The translations under genes were made by a program, and so were the position numbers. The notes below the pieces were generated by a model, which was not told the origin of the DNA, did not search any database, and saw nothing but the letters and a program-made list of their open reading frames with translations. A stretch of 64,000 nt of DNA from Candidula unifasciata (lineage: Eukaryota; Mollusca; Gastropoda; Stylommatophora; Geomitridae), in NCBI GenBank assembly GCA_905116865.2, contig CAJHNH020008390.1, forward strand, positions 261,001 to 325,000, in the 5' to 3' direction. Below, in pieces: positions 29,325 to 40,929 of this stretch (within the stretch, counting starts at the first letter, position 1; the number at the start of each line of letters is the position of its first letter).

Positions 29325-29570
29325 TTACTTCGGTAATCCGGAGTGAAGTCGGCTCTGTGGCTAAGTCAATGCGAACGCTTCGCTTCGAAATGCCGGGATG
29401 CCGGGTTCGATCCCAGTTGCGGGCAATGCGCCTTGTTTCCATAGTGATATCAAGAAAGCTGACCGTCCAGAAGCAATGGCAAACTACTGGACGTAAATTT
29501 GCCAAGAGAAACCACACAGCCATGGGCTGTTGGGTTTGGTTCTGCAACGTCCTGTAAAGGATACGCAATT
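29325..29570 (+). mobile_element. tRNA-headed SINE, family C
   Basis: The head reads GTGGCTAAGTCAATGCGAAC (box A-like) and GGGTTCGATCCCAGTTGC (box B). A body core follows (AATGGCAAACTACTGGACGT, AATTTGCCAAGAGAAACC), then the end GGTTCTGCAACGTCCTGTAA. A second copy is inverted at 44125-44400. Confidence 0.7.
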
Positions 29571-29689
29571 AACTTTTGATCCGGACTGAACGGGAAAACC
29601 GCTCGGCAAAGTTTTTTTCAGAAGGGAGTGTGTGTTTTTTTTTTAAGATTGACTTTGCCGATAGGGTTTTACCCGTAGCTTGGTTTGTG

Positions 29690-29758
29690 ACCGATCCCGG
29701 TCCTTTTGGCCAGATTAGTGCAACAGAGCTACACTTTGATCTTAGCCAAAAGGCCGAG
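29690..29758 (-). ncRNA. U2 snRNA 5'-end-like fragment (retrocopy or SINE head)
   Basis: On the minus strand from about 29760: CTCGGCCTTTTGGCTAAGAT then CAAAGTGTAG. This is the highly conserved 5' region of U2 (stem I and the start of the branch-site region). After GTGTAG the U2 sequence (TATCTGTTCTTATCAG) is replaced by unrelated sequence and there is no Sm site, so it is not a functional gene. Confidence 0.65.
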
Positions 29759-30084
29759 AAAGTCCGCCAGTTGGTCTGCCACTCAATTAGCTATTTAGTT
29801 AACCAGACAGACAGTTATTATGCCAGTCAGTTAGTCAGTCATTTAGTCAGTCAGTTAGTTCGACTGTCAATTAGTTAATATGTCAGTCAGTTACTATGCT
29901 GTGCTATTCATACGCCAAACAAGGCTTGTAATCGATATTACTTTTCCGTCTTTTCTGTGTAATCGTGTGGCTTTAAAGGGCGGTAACCGAATACAGAACC
30001 TTCCTCATCAACGTCATTCTAAGAGTTTCTCTTCCGTGTTCTTGTTTGATCAGTCGGTTTGATTTCCACTTCAGTGCCTTTTTT

Positions 30085-30362
<278 letters not shown>

Positions 30363-30560
30363 ATATACATACATACACACATACATACATACATACATAC
30401 ATACATACATACATACATACATACATACATACATACATACATACATACATACATACATACATACATACATACATACATACATACATACATACATACATAC
30501 ATACATACATACATACATACATACATACATACATACATACATACATACATACATACATAC

Positions 30561-30591
<31 letters not shown>

Positions 30592-30790
30592 CATACATAC
30601 ACATACATACATACATACATACATACATACATACATACATACATACATACATACATACATACATACATACATACATACATACATACATACATACATACAT
30701 ACATACATACATACATACATACATACATACATACATACATACATACATACATACATACATACATACATACATACATACATACATACATAC
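30363..30790. repeat. (CATA)n, about 105 copies
   Basis: Nearly perfect (ATAC)n with single changes at about 30561 and 30600. With the adjacent (CAGA)n it yields the 230-250-residue open frames on both strands, which are not genes. Confidence 0.97.
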
Positions 30791-30890
30791 AGTTAGTCAC
30801 ACAGGCACACTCTCACAAGCACACACTCTAAGACACACACGCAAACAACCCAGACACATACAGACTCAGACACACGCAGCTATACAGACA

Positions 30891-30895
<5 letters not shown>

Positions 30896-30929
<34 letters not shown>

Positions 30930-32280
30930 AAGGGCTTGTGCTTTGCGTCATTGACTATGGTCTTGCCCTCCTCACTGTCAGCAAAACCCAGCTAGAAAGA
31001 CTGGACCGAGTACAAAATGAGGCCACGAGACTCATACTCGGCTGCACAAAAGACACCTCCTGCAACGCCATGCGTTATGTCCTGGGTTTGCCGACGATGA
31101 CTAGCAGATACAAAGTGGCACAAGTCAAGGCTTACATGAGGGTATCGGCAGACGCTAACCACCCATTGCACAAAGCTATATACGACACAAAAGGAACGCG
31201 TCTCAAAAGAGGCCGCTCTTGGATGGCAAAGGCTGAGAATTTGATCCAGCAGGTATGTGACCTACGCGTTATCAGGCACGGAAAAGAATGAACGAATAAA
31301 CCAGTAGAAATGCATGGCATCTCTAAGTTTGTCATCACACTCGGAAGGTACTGCAGGGATCAAATTCCTGCGGCCATAGACACAGAAGTAAGGGAACTAA
31401 TAGATCGGCATTCAGACCCAGAAGATACTATCATCTACACAAATGGATTCGTGAAGCGCGGATCAAGGTCAGCATGGGCATACACAGCGCAAAGAATGGG
31501 AAAAACAATACATGTGGACAGCGGCGCTTACCAGACAAACACGTCAAGCATGACAATGGAAATAGCCGCTGCTTCTAAAGCTTTAGCGTGGGTATCCGAG
31601 CAAACCGCCACACAGGCAGTAATTGTCTCAGACTCAATGAATATGCTTCAGAAGATAGCAACAGGCAGTATGCGCTCTGAATGGATAGAAAGCATTCGGA
31701 AATCGCACTTAACCTCCCTAACCTGGATCTACACACCGGGTAATGCGGGCGTAAAGGGAAATGAGCGAGCGGACAAACTGGCAAGCACTGCACCAATGAC
31801 TGCGGAAAAAAGCATTGACAGAGCAGATATCGTCAACGCTGTACGAACTGGGCTAGTGGAGAATGATGAATCTCTGACACTGGCACGATTGCGTGACATG
31901 GGAGTTAAGCATGGTCTTCGGGGCCGAGAAATGAGACGATATAACCAGCTTCTCATGGGGACAATTAGTAGAAGTACTTTGGAGTGGCTGCTGCTTCGGA
32001 GAACTGATCACGTATGGGTATGCACAATGTGCAGTGACATCACGTGTGATAACAAAGCATAAAATAACATCTTGTAGGGAGTCGGCAGTCCGAAACCCAA
32101 GTTCAAGGTGTCTCCTTTGTGTCAAAGAACTGCATGGCTGTTGGGTGAACAGTCGTTAACGAAGGCAGTCAGGTCGTTGTAGGGGCGACGCCTGCTGGTG
32201 GATGTAATGTCCTAAGTCCCTTCCCCAGCTAATAAGGAGGGTACTGCTGGGGTGACCGTTTATTAACCCTCATATAATGC
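30896..32280 (+). pseudogene. 5'-truncated Jockey/I-type LINE, ORF2 end and 3'UTR
   Basis: Starts directly after (CA)n. One frame runs 30938-32062 with a single in-frame TGA at 31289-31291. The first part is the end of the RT (LERLDRVQNEATRLILGCTK, RYVLGLPTMTSRYKVAQVKA). Then an RNase H domain: YTNGF (first catalytic Asp is Asn), MEIAAASKAL (Glu kept), IVSDSMNML (Asp kept) and GNERADKLAS (Asp kept). A basic stretch RGREMRRYNQLLMG and a C-x-x-C end (VCTMCSD) precede TAA. The 3'UTR runs to about 32280. The nonsense codon and the D-to-N change argue against activity. Confidence 0.85.
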
Positions 32281-32514
32281 TTCAGGTCAAAATGGACGCT
32301 AGGCACGGCCACCTTTTTTTTCCTGCCAGATGGTGGCCGTTGCATTTTTGCTCCATTTGTAGACTGGAAGGATATAGTTTCGTCGCCCAGCTTCTAAGTT
32401 GAGTGCATGGCGTGACACTGTGAGCTACGTGTGTTTTTCGTTGGCACAGGAGCGGAGCAACTATGGGGTAACCCGTTTGCTATGAAGCTGAAACTAGGAT
32501 TACCAGATTACCAG

Positions 32515-32518
<4 letters not shown>

Positions 32519-32549
<31 letters not shown>

Positions 32550-32605
32550 CCGCACAAAAAGACACCTGCAAACACACAGACGCACACAGACAGACAGACA
32601 TATAG
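32519..32605. repeat. (CA)n microsatellite
   Basis: CACACA tract followed by CAGACAGACA. Non-coding. Confidence 0.85.
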
Positions 32606-32884
32606 ACCGATGAACCTGTTTAAATTGTTTTGTAGAATATTTTCACATCGTCACTATTACATATTGCTACAGAAATGTTCTAAATACACATTTTAGCTTC
32701 TTTTTCAAAACCTGTTCGTTGTTGAACTAACATGCAATGCCTTGCCATTGAAAAGTCCGTTTTAATGATTTTTCTAGCAGCCTGGAGATGTCTTAGAGTT
32801 TTGACCCACTCAGTCGATCAGACAAAATACGTGAGAACGACACAGAGCATAGCTCCCATCCAACATGGTGCTCACCTTGAAACT

Positions 32885-33207
32885 CTAAGTGATGTGTAGC
32901 TGGTGTCTTGAGAAACTCTCAGTGATGTGTAGCTGGTGTCTCGGGAAACTCTCAGTGATGTGTAGCTGGTGTCTCAGGAAACTCGCAGTGATGTGTAGCT
33001 GGTGTCTCGGGAAACTCGCAGTGATGTGTAGCTGGTGTCTCGGGAAACTCTCAGTGATGTGTAGCTGGTGTCTCGGGAAACTCTCAGTGATGTGTAGCTG
33101 GTGTCTCGGGAAACTCGCAGTGATGTGTAGCTGGTGTCTCGGGAAACTCTCAGTGATGTGTAGCTGGTGTCTCAGGAAACTCTCAGTGATGTGTAGTTGG
33201 TGTGTTG
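32885..33207. repeat. 33-bp minisatellite
   Basis: About 9.5 units (GATGTGTAGCTGGTGTCTCG, GGAAACTCTCAGT). Divisible by three, hence the Cys/Trp-rich open frame. Confidence 0.95.
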
Positions 33208-33407
33208 GCCTTACATTAGCTGTCGTACCCAGGATCCGAAGACGATTGAACCGTCTGAGCTGCAGACATCCGTGGGCACAGTTTAAAGAAAACTCGACAG
33301 CCTGTTGTAACAGTTACATGTTAGATCCTTTAATCAATGTCACATATTGCATGCAGTTGCAATTTTCCCGTTTCACGGTGAATCGTAACATTTTAATGTT
33401 GCACTCA

Positions 33408-33419
33408 GTTATAACTTTG

Positions 33420-33466
<47 letters not shown>

Positions 33467-33481
33467 CGGCAAAGTTATAAC
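33408..33481. repeat. 15-bp perfect inverted repeat around (GT)n(TA)n
   Basis: GTTATAACTTTGCCG (33408-33422) and its exact reverse complement (33467-33481) flank a (GT)n(TA)n run, forming a hairpin with a 44-nt simple-repeat loop. Confidence 0.9.
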
Positions 33482-33532
33482 ATGTGTGTGTGTGTGTGTG
33501 TGGAAAATATTAAATATGCATATTATTATACG

Positions 33533-33805
33533 TGGAGTCGCCGTAGCAGAGCAGCTAGACGCTCGCCTGCGGATCGGAAGGTCGTGAGCTCGATCCTTTG
33601 GGAAAAAAGACTTTTAAAAAAAAAAAACTTGGCTCCCAGGTCGACCCAGCTTTGAGTGGGTACCGGCTGCAGTCCTGGGAAGTAAAGGCGGCCGGCCTGA
33701 TCCTGACCGCATCACCCATCTTATGCAGATTGGTCTATAAAATATAGGTCTAGCCCTATATGCCTTATACGCCTAAAGGCGTGGAAAAGGGTCCTTCACT
33801 TTACT
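33533..33805 (+). mobile_element. tRNA-headed SINE, family A, full-length copy
   Basis: The head GGAGTCGCCGTAGCAGAGCA ... GGTCGTGAGCTCGATCC has box A- and box B-like parts. An A-run follows, then the conserved body (CCCAGGTCGACCCAG, GGGAAGTAAAGGCGGCCGGC, ATAGGTCTAGCCCTATATGC), ending GGCGTGGAAAAGGGTCC. Other copies are partial. Confidence 0.8.
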
Positions 33806-33807
33806 AT

Positions 33808-33948
33808 ATTAAAATATGAACACAAAATACTTTATTGACAAAATACTACTGCTGTGTGAAAGATGGGTGCTTGGAAAGGCCGAATATAAGACGGGCCTGC
33901 GTACCCAATTTGTGACCCTTTGAAAATAAAGTTTGTTCGTTATCTCTC
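33808..33948 (+). mobile_element. Interspersed repeat family F, clear copy
   Basis: GCTGTGTGAAAGATGGGTGC, GACGGGCCTGCGTACCCAAT and TTGTGACCCTTTGAAAATAA, ending AAAGTTTGTTCGTT. It sits directly after the SINE A copy, suggesting nested or composite insertion. Confidence 0.65.
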
Positions 33949-34649
33949 TTTCCAGCAATATTTATTTCCTTCATATAATCCATGAATGTGATTGCTTTTG
34001 TTTCTGTAGATAAAAACCAAAATCCCACATATACCCAGGATTCAGTTGGATTGTTTAATTGCTTGCTCATCGTCTAGGTATCTGCACAAAGGGGGGCTGC
34101 GGGGTATGGAGGCATGATATCCGCCTTGAATGTTAGAGGTTCCGGGTTCAATCTTCGGTAAGGGCTGAGATTTTTTTCACGTGGACTTGAACTTCTAGTA
34201 ATTTCCGTTTGTCTCTGGGTAGTGAGATCGGACGCCCGTGTGCATTGTTGCGCAAGTAAAAAAAAAAGTCCTTTGACAGTTGAAAATCGAAAAGAGTAGC
34301 CTAACGGCAAAATTTGGAGTTTTAAAATCTACCAAAAGTATTTAAGGATCCTCGCTGGTGCTACAGAGCCTGTGCACTGTGCTGAGCTTCTTCATGCTCA
34401 GACTTGAATTAGAAAGAGAACCTAGCACTTATGGGTTACTACCCGTGTGCCATGATGTTGATCCGTTGTTCAAAACCTTAAACCTGGGTATCTATCTGCA
34501 CATTACATTATGACTGGGACTTCACAAGACTGTCCAGTTCTCATGTTTAATGTCCTGTCATTCTCTCTAGATGCCAATAATTGTCGGCACTCAATGTTTT
34601 TGAAACTACTTTTTTCCCGTGCTTATTCTCTCTTGGACATTTAAAAAAA

Positions 34650-34790
34650 TGACCCTGGCTTCCTTAAACGCGAACCAGGTAAAGTCCTGGGAAATAAAGG
34701 CGGCGGGCGTGCTGACCACATCACAAAACGAGAGCTGATTGATTTATGAAATATAGGTCTAAGTTGAAGGGTGGGCAAGGGTCTTTTTTA
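34650..34790 (+). mobile_element. Interspersed repeat family A, partial
   Basis: CCTGGGAAATAAAGGCGGCG, GTGCTGACCACATCAC and GAAATATAGGTCTAAG, ending GGGTCTTTTTTAAAC. It is immediately followed by the (CT)n block. Confidence 0.6.
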
Positions 34791-34794
34791 AACT

Positions 34795-34796
34795 TG

Positions 34797-34838
<42 letters not shown>

Positions 34839-35069
34839 ATTCTCTCTCTCACTCTCTCTACCTCTCTCATTCTCTCATTCTCTCTCTCTCTCATTCTCTC
34901 TCTCACTCTCTCTCATTTTCTCTCTCTCACTCTCTCTCACCTTCTCTTTCTAATTCTCTCTCTCCCTCTCTCTCTCCCCCCTCTCTCTCACACACATTCT
35001 CTTTCTCATTCTCTCTCCCTCTCTCTTTCTCTCACATTCTCTTTCTCTCTCTCTCACATTCTCTTTCTC

Positions 35070-35104
<35 letters not shown>

Positions 35105-35119
35105 TTCTCTTTCTCATTA

Positions 35120-35162
<43 letters not shown>

Positions 35163-35208
35163 TTCTCTTTCTCATTCTCTCTCTCTCTCTCTCTCTCACA
35201 TTCTCTTT

Positions 35209-35275
<67 letters not shown>
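34795..35275. repeat. (CT)n-rich block
   Basis: CTCTCT with ATTCT, TTTCT and CACACA interruptions for 480 bp. Leu/Ser and Arg/Glu open frames are its translations. 35276-36000 shows nothing else nameable. Confidence 0.95.
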
Positions 35276-36029
35276 CCCACTCTCTTATCTACCAATAGCA
35301 TTTCTAGCGCAAGTGAAGGATTTGCACTTGTCCCCGTGACGCCACACGTGCGGACACTCTTGTGACGGTTCTAAAGACATCTGCAGGCTGTGCCAGGGTG
35401 AGTATGTTCGCGCCATAGCCAGACCCCCATCCCCCAAATCACCGTAAAGGGCAACAAGCGAGGGGTATAAAAGATTCAAATTCTGCCCTCTTCTGCAAAC
35501 AGTAACTATAGACATAACATTCGTGACCATAGCAACAGTGTGCCCATTTCGTTTTCGTTGCTGGCTGTTTGTCCGTCAACATTTTATAATAATTTCTATT
35601 GTTTGTGTATCACATCGGCTCGTTGACTATATTCCAGAGTGTTACTGTTTTCTTCTTGGGCATCACGTGATTTCTTCAACAAAGTCCAGAAACAGCCAGA
35701 CCTGCAAACACGTCTGCTGAAATAGGTATTGTTGTTTCTATATAAAACGTTTCTATATGAAAATGTGTATCAGATACTTACAGCAGGACGAAGAATTGAT
35801 GTAAGTAAGAACACTAGACATACACACACACACACATGCAGACAGACAAGTGGGAGGTGAGTAGGTAGTGAGGCAGACAGAAGATGGGTAGGGAGGTATT
35901 AGGCAAACAGGTCTGTAGGTGAATACATAGATGGACAGATACATTGCTGAATGAATGAACGGGTTCGGCGAAACGATGGAGAGAGTCATGGACAGATGAA
36001 TAACATTTATTTAAAACTATCGAGAACGA

Positions 36030-36412
36030 AATAAAGGAGCGGATGGAGAGAGTCATGGAGGGACAGATAAATGACATATATATGAAACTATCGAGAACCA
36101 GATGAAGGAGCGGATGGAGAGAGTCATGGAGGGACAGATAAATGACATATATATGAAACTATCGAGAACCAGATGAAGGAGCGGATGGAGAGAGTCATGG
36201 AGGGACAGATAAATGACATATATATGAAACTATCGAGAACCAGATGAAGGAGCGGATGGAGAGAGTCATGGAGGAACAGATGAATGACATATATATGAAA
36301 CTATCAAGAACCAGATGAAGGAACGGATGGAGAGAGTCATGGAGGGACAGATGAATGACATATATATGAAACTATCGAGAACTAGATGAAGGAGCGGATG
36401 GAGAGACTGATA
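36030..36412. repeat. 71-bp tandem repeat
   Basis: About five units (GGAGCGGATGGAGAGAGTCA, TGACATATATATGAAACTAT, CGAGAACCAGATGAA). A degenerate GACAGA/GATAGA-rich region continues to about 36970. Confidence 0.93.
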
Positions 36413-37012
36413 TCATGGCGGCATGAACACAGTCTGATAGAAAGACGAATTCAGACAGAGATACAGACAGACATATATAGACCTATAGATAGAAGACATC
36501 TAGACGGAAAGATAAATGCACAGATAGAGTGACATGCAGACAGATGGACAGAAAGATATACTGACAGACATATTGACATACAGTCAGACAGAATGATAAA
36601 CGGACTAACAGCGGATGGAAGGACAAGCAGACAGACAGACAGACAAGCAGACACATAGAAAAGCAGCATATACTTAGGCTTACAGACAGACAGAAAGCAG
36701 ACAAACATAGATGTAGAAGTATGGATACAGGCAGACATACGTGTCGGTAGATATATAAGTATTATGTATGTAACTGAGTAGATGGATGGACAGATGGGTG
36801 AATGAATGACTGAACAAATAGATCGATAAATGACGAATAGATAGATAAATCGATCTATTGATCATTCGATCGCTAGACAGACAGAGAGATAAGCATGCAG
36901 ACCTCCAGGTAGAGGGGATAGTTGAGGGATAGGTAAACAGGAATGCAGACAGATAGAAAGACAGGCAGACAGTCGAATATTTCAATGTTATTCGTAGCAT
37001 CTTGTAATATTA

Positions 37013-37335
37013 CCAGGGCCAGATTTACACTTGTTGAGGCCCTAAGAAACACAGATCCCTGAGGCCCCTACCGTTTTATATTGCATTAATTGCCGAAATT
37101 TAGAATCAATGACGATGGTGTATATCATGCTATTATTTGTTTTCAAATAAATTTTAAAATGCAACAAGTTGGAATAAAAAAAATCTCGAGATTATGTATA
37201 ATAATGATAAAATGACACACCTTCTGCCGAGGGGGATGATGGGATTGTAAATATATTGTGCCCTTTAAATATATTAAAAGAAAATTTCATTGTGATAAAA
37301 GGCTTGTTGAGATCCCTGCAGATTATGAGGCCCTA
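37013..37335. mobile_element. Possible hAT non-autonomous element
   Basis: The left edge CAGGGCCAGATTTACACTTG then TTGAGGCCCTAAG resembles a widespread hAT terminus (CAGGGCCGGATT...). GAGGCCCTAAACTG recurs at 37327. No clean right terminal repeat was found. Confidence 0.3.
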
Positions 37336-37471
37336 AACTGAAACTAATTTAGCTAATACAAATACCCGGTACTGAACATCACTATTATGTATCACTTATT
37401 ACTGTGTCCCGTTTCATGGCCGTGATCAAGGTTGCTGCATCGACCAAATGTTCGCAGCTGTTGCAGCGTGG

Positions 37472-37592
37472 CTGGGGCTCTTAACCTTCCTAAAGCCGCG
37501 ACCCTTTGATACAGTTCGTTGCTACTCAGTAACTTCAATGAATATATGTTTTGCGATGGTCCTTGGCGACCCACAGGTTGAGAACCGTGATC
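37472..37592. mobile_element. Internally deleted SPIN-like hAT fragment
   Basis: The left end reads TCTTAACCTTCCTAAAGCCG then CGACCCTTTGATACAGTTC. The right end reads GCGATGGTCCTTGGCGACCC then ACAGGTTGAGAACCG. Both match, in order, the ends of the SPIN/Charlie-type hAT consensus as I remember it (TTCTCAACCTTCCTAATGCC ... GGTTGAGAACC). The interior GTTGCTACTCAGTAACT also fits. About 120 bp, so non-autonomous. Confidence 0.6.
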
Positions 37593-37676
37593 AAAACACT
37601 CCTGCCTGGGAGCATCTGAGTTCTAATCTGGACCCAGCTGGATCGTTTCCCAACTGACCTTGGCTCCCAGATCGAC

Positions 37677-39829
37677 CAAGTTTTATATATGCCCCTTATA
37701 GACTCGGAAACTACTGAACCGATTTAGCTGAAATTTTCAGGATATGTTTGTTTTGATACCGGATGTTGAACCATCATGGTTTGAAATTCAACCTGTCACT
37801 GTTAGACATAGGTGACCACAATTTAAGCCATAATATTCGAAACTAATATTTATAATTTTTGTGATTTCCAATTATAGCCACGTTAGTAATTGCGCATGCG
37901 CCGTAGTCAGAACGCAAGGCTTACGCCATTCGCCGGCGAGTTACATACAGCCAACGCCTTCTCTAATACATAGAGTAGGTCGTGGTACAGCAAACAAGAC
38001 TATCTCTATAGTTGCCACAATAACCATATTAAACACGATTTCTATTTTCTGTTTTTTTTTTCAAACAACCTTCGACGGGGGGAGGGGGGGGGAGGGGGGC
38101 AATCAATGACTATCTCGACGTCGGCGCAGACATTCACTGCGACATTAACTTCATTAACCGTGTAAGACACGTGTGATTTCTATTGTTGTGCCGTTTCATT
38201 AATATATCTGGAGTATCTGTATACGAGAAAACAATTGCCTGCGGTTTTGAAATGTGTTTTAATCGGGACACAGTAGTAGGGACACACATATCTAATAGTT
38301 AAGTTCTGTTTTCGTTGATCTGATTAAGTGGCTGCTTGGTCGAATGGTTAGAACACTGGGTTCCTGTGCGGGAGACCTGGTTCGAATCCGCAGTAGTTAA
38401 TTTTTTTTTTTACCCTGGACTAAAATAATATCCTCATCTGCTCTGTCGTGGTGACAGCACTAGCCATGTTGCCTTAATATTTAAAAAAAAAAAAGACAAG
38501 TAAATGGGTAAACCATTTGATAATTAAATTTGACCATTTCGCATACTTATGGTTGCATTTTTAAACTTTCCGATTGCATGGTTACGCTGAAATTTCATAG
38601 ATTTTCATTTATTTTCATTTAGATTTAGTTTTTTCATCTGCGTTGGAATTCTAAGCTGTGCTGTTTACCATGGCGTTCATTTCCTAATTATGGTTTTTTT
38701 TTTCCTGTGTTCATTTGCTTTTCAAGTGTTTTTTTTTTTTCCCTCCTAACTACTTCAATGAGGGAAAGAGTCGTCGGTGAATTGGGGGGGGGGGGGGAGA
38801 ACTATTAAGTGAGAGAGCTTTAAGTCACAGTAACTGCTTTACCCACTTAAAGTAGCAGCAGCAGTAATACTTGTGGTTGGGCTGTTACACCATAGTGCTC
38901 TCATGTGAAGACCGCCGGTAAGGTTATGGCGTTCTTCTGTCGGCAAGTGAAATTATACATCCTAACCTGACCAGTCTGTGGCGACAGCACTAGCCATGAG
39001 GAACCAAATCTTCTGGCTCACGACTCTCTGTCTACTCCGATGGTAACACATATAGTAGTGTCATTATTTTAGTAGTTGTACTGGTACTTGAAGGATGATG
39101 TGGTAAATATTACACTAGCCCCATTCACTACCTATTACAATTCCTGCTCCCCATTTTAGTCCAGATGGACAGGGATGTCAATGTCAGTTACAGCAACAAA
39201 AAAATATCGCCAGGTAGTGATTTTCAAATCCTTCGAAGAGGGAGAGAGCAGTAGTCGGTGGAAGAGGGGAGGGGAGGGGGTAATGACTTAAATTTAAGAG
39301 AACTTAAAGAGCTTTACACGTGATTTTAAAGTTCTCATTACCTAATTTGTTTATATTTTACTAACGCTACCTCCGCTTTTCTATTCTTTACGACTTACTT
39401 TGTTATTCACAAGTACAGTTGTAGCTTTACTTCCGTCCCCTATAAAAATACAAACAGCTTTAGCATGTAATAACCAAATAACCATTTTTGTTACTGTGCT
39501 AATAACACAATTTAAGCGACCACTAATATAAAGACACAATTATAAGGTGCGTGTTCTAAAGTTGGAAAACCAGACTATCTCTATATCTGTGCAGAGAATG
39601 ATTGCGACATTAACTATTTTAGACACGTGCGATTTCTATTGTTTCTATTGGATTTAGTTGTGGTGGTGGTGGTGGTGGGGGGGGGGGGGGGGGGAAGCGG
39701 GGATCAAAGACTATCTCTATATCTGAGCAGACAATGATTGTATTAGACACGTGCGATTTCTATTTTATTTCATTTCCATTTAGCCAAACTATGCCACAGC
39801 AACGCGTGGCGGGGTACAGGTAGTAGCTA

Positions 39830-39840
<11 letters not shown>
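37677..39840 (+). mobile_element. Putative Helentron-like non-autonomous element
   Basis: Begins TATATATGCCCCTTATAGAC, then GAAACTACTGAACCGATTTA. It ends CAGCAACGCGTGGCGGGGTA, CAGGTAGTAGCTAGTA and runs into (TA)n. These are the usual termini of Helentron/HINE elements, which insert in TA-rich DNA. Internal modules recur at 38085-38190, 39560-39650 and 39700-39770 (GACTATCTCTATATCTG, GACACGTGCGATTTCTATTG). No Rep/helicase coding is visible. A tRNA-like SINE head is nested at 38328. Confidence 0.5.
38328..38480 (+). mobile_element. tRNA-like SINE head nested in the 37.7-39.8 kb element
   Basis: GGCTGCTTGGTCGAATGGTT ... GAGACCTGGTTCGAATCCGC has good box A and box B matches. A T-run and CTGGACTAAAATAATATCC follow. 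It lacks a foldable 3' acceptor arm, so it is not called as a tRNA gene. Confidence 0.55.

Positions 39841-39909
<69 letters not shown>
39829..39909. repeat. (TA)n, about 40 copies
   Basis: Perfect TA run joining the Helentron-like 3' end to an AGGGCTGTACCGAATAGTGA segment (39911 on) that looks like the end of another element with a CGAATACGAATA palindrome. Confidence 0.95.
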
Positions 39910-39912
<3 letters not shown>

Positions 39913-40104
39913 GGCTGTACCGAATAGTGATTTTCACTATTCGGTCGAATACGAATAACGGGACCAACTATTCGGCCGAATACGAATACGAATAGTGTAT
40001 AATGTATAAAATATATCTTAAAAAAAAAAAAAAAAGACACATTCACAATGTCAAATGTGCGCTGAACTTTTACTTCACATAAAGAAGCACAGAATAGTCA
40101 TCGT

Positions 40105-40430
40105 CTTCTTTAGCATTCTGAGCCCTTGAGGTTTACCCTTGAGATATCACTCGTCTCCATTCATCTCCCTGGCTGGCCTTATCTTCACAATTGGTGACAC
40201 CAGTTGTTTACAGGTCTGGCTGGACATTATCTCTCGATATTCTGTTTTGTCTGCCTCGTGGTCTACGCCCATTCCTCTCTCAGGTGTATACAGTTTTTTT
40301 ACTTCTCTGTCATCTGACACTCTTTCAATATGCCCCAACCATTTAAGTCTGTTAGCTCTCATGATGCCAGTGATCAATGGTGATTTGAACAGATTTTGTG
40401 CTACGTTGTTGCTTCTCACTCTTTGATGGG
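40105..40430 (-). pseudogene. LINE ORF2 C-terminal remnant
   Basis: The minus frame reads SPLITGIMRANRLKWLGHIE, then RVSDDREVKKLYTPERG. RLKWLGHIERxxDDRxxKK is typical of the end of RTE/CR1-like ORF2 proteins. No RT core is present. 40430-40920 shows no other feature. Confidence 0.65.
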
Positions 40431-40929
40431 TCCTGTGTCACCAAAATATATATAACGATTTTATATTTTAAATAGATTAGGCAACCATCAGTCCCTGGTG
40501 ACCAAGGAGTTGTGCCGCTGGTTTTGGCAACATCGTCTGCTGTGTCTCTAAAGTCCAGTGCAGAAGTGCCAGTCTCTGCCGCGTTAGTCCACATAGAAAC
40601 GTTGATACACTGTCGTTGTGTGGCTGGTTTTGTCTATGACGTCTGCTCTTTATAACTTGCTGTGTTCGACCTCCAACTGCGGCAGTCTTTCGCAGACTGC
40701 CTATTTTTTTTTTTTTTTCTAATAGCTGTCAAAAATCATCCGATTATAATCAAATTTCGTACAAATGATTATGAAAGGTTTACCTACATTTTGACTATAA
40801 ATTTGTGCTAATTATCTCCACCTCGGGCTCCAATACAAACTTTTAGTTGAAGCCGCAATTTTGTTTTCACTACCGTGTTTATGATACTTTGGTCTAGTGC
40901 ACCCAAGCCTGCTTTATAAAATTTGTTTT

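Noticed and set aside
29690..29758. Functional U2 snRNA gene
   Set aside because: Only the first ~30 nt match; branch-recognition GUAGUA, Sm site and 3' stems are absent.
33533..33605. tRNA gene at the SINE A head
   Set aside because: Stem pairing fails, and the body is shared with seven dispersed partial copies.
34721..35339. Arg/Glu- or Ser/Leu-rich proteins
   Set aside because: Translated (CT)n block.
37422..37595. CGTGATCAA pair as an 8-9-bp target-site duplication of the SPIN-like element
   Set aside because: The left copy is about 40 bp outside the visible terminus; kept only as a remark.
38328..38400. tRNA gene
   Set aside because: Good box A/B matches but no complementary acceptor stem at the 3' side and a T-run SINE-like continuation.
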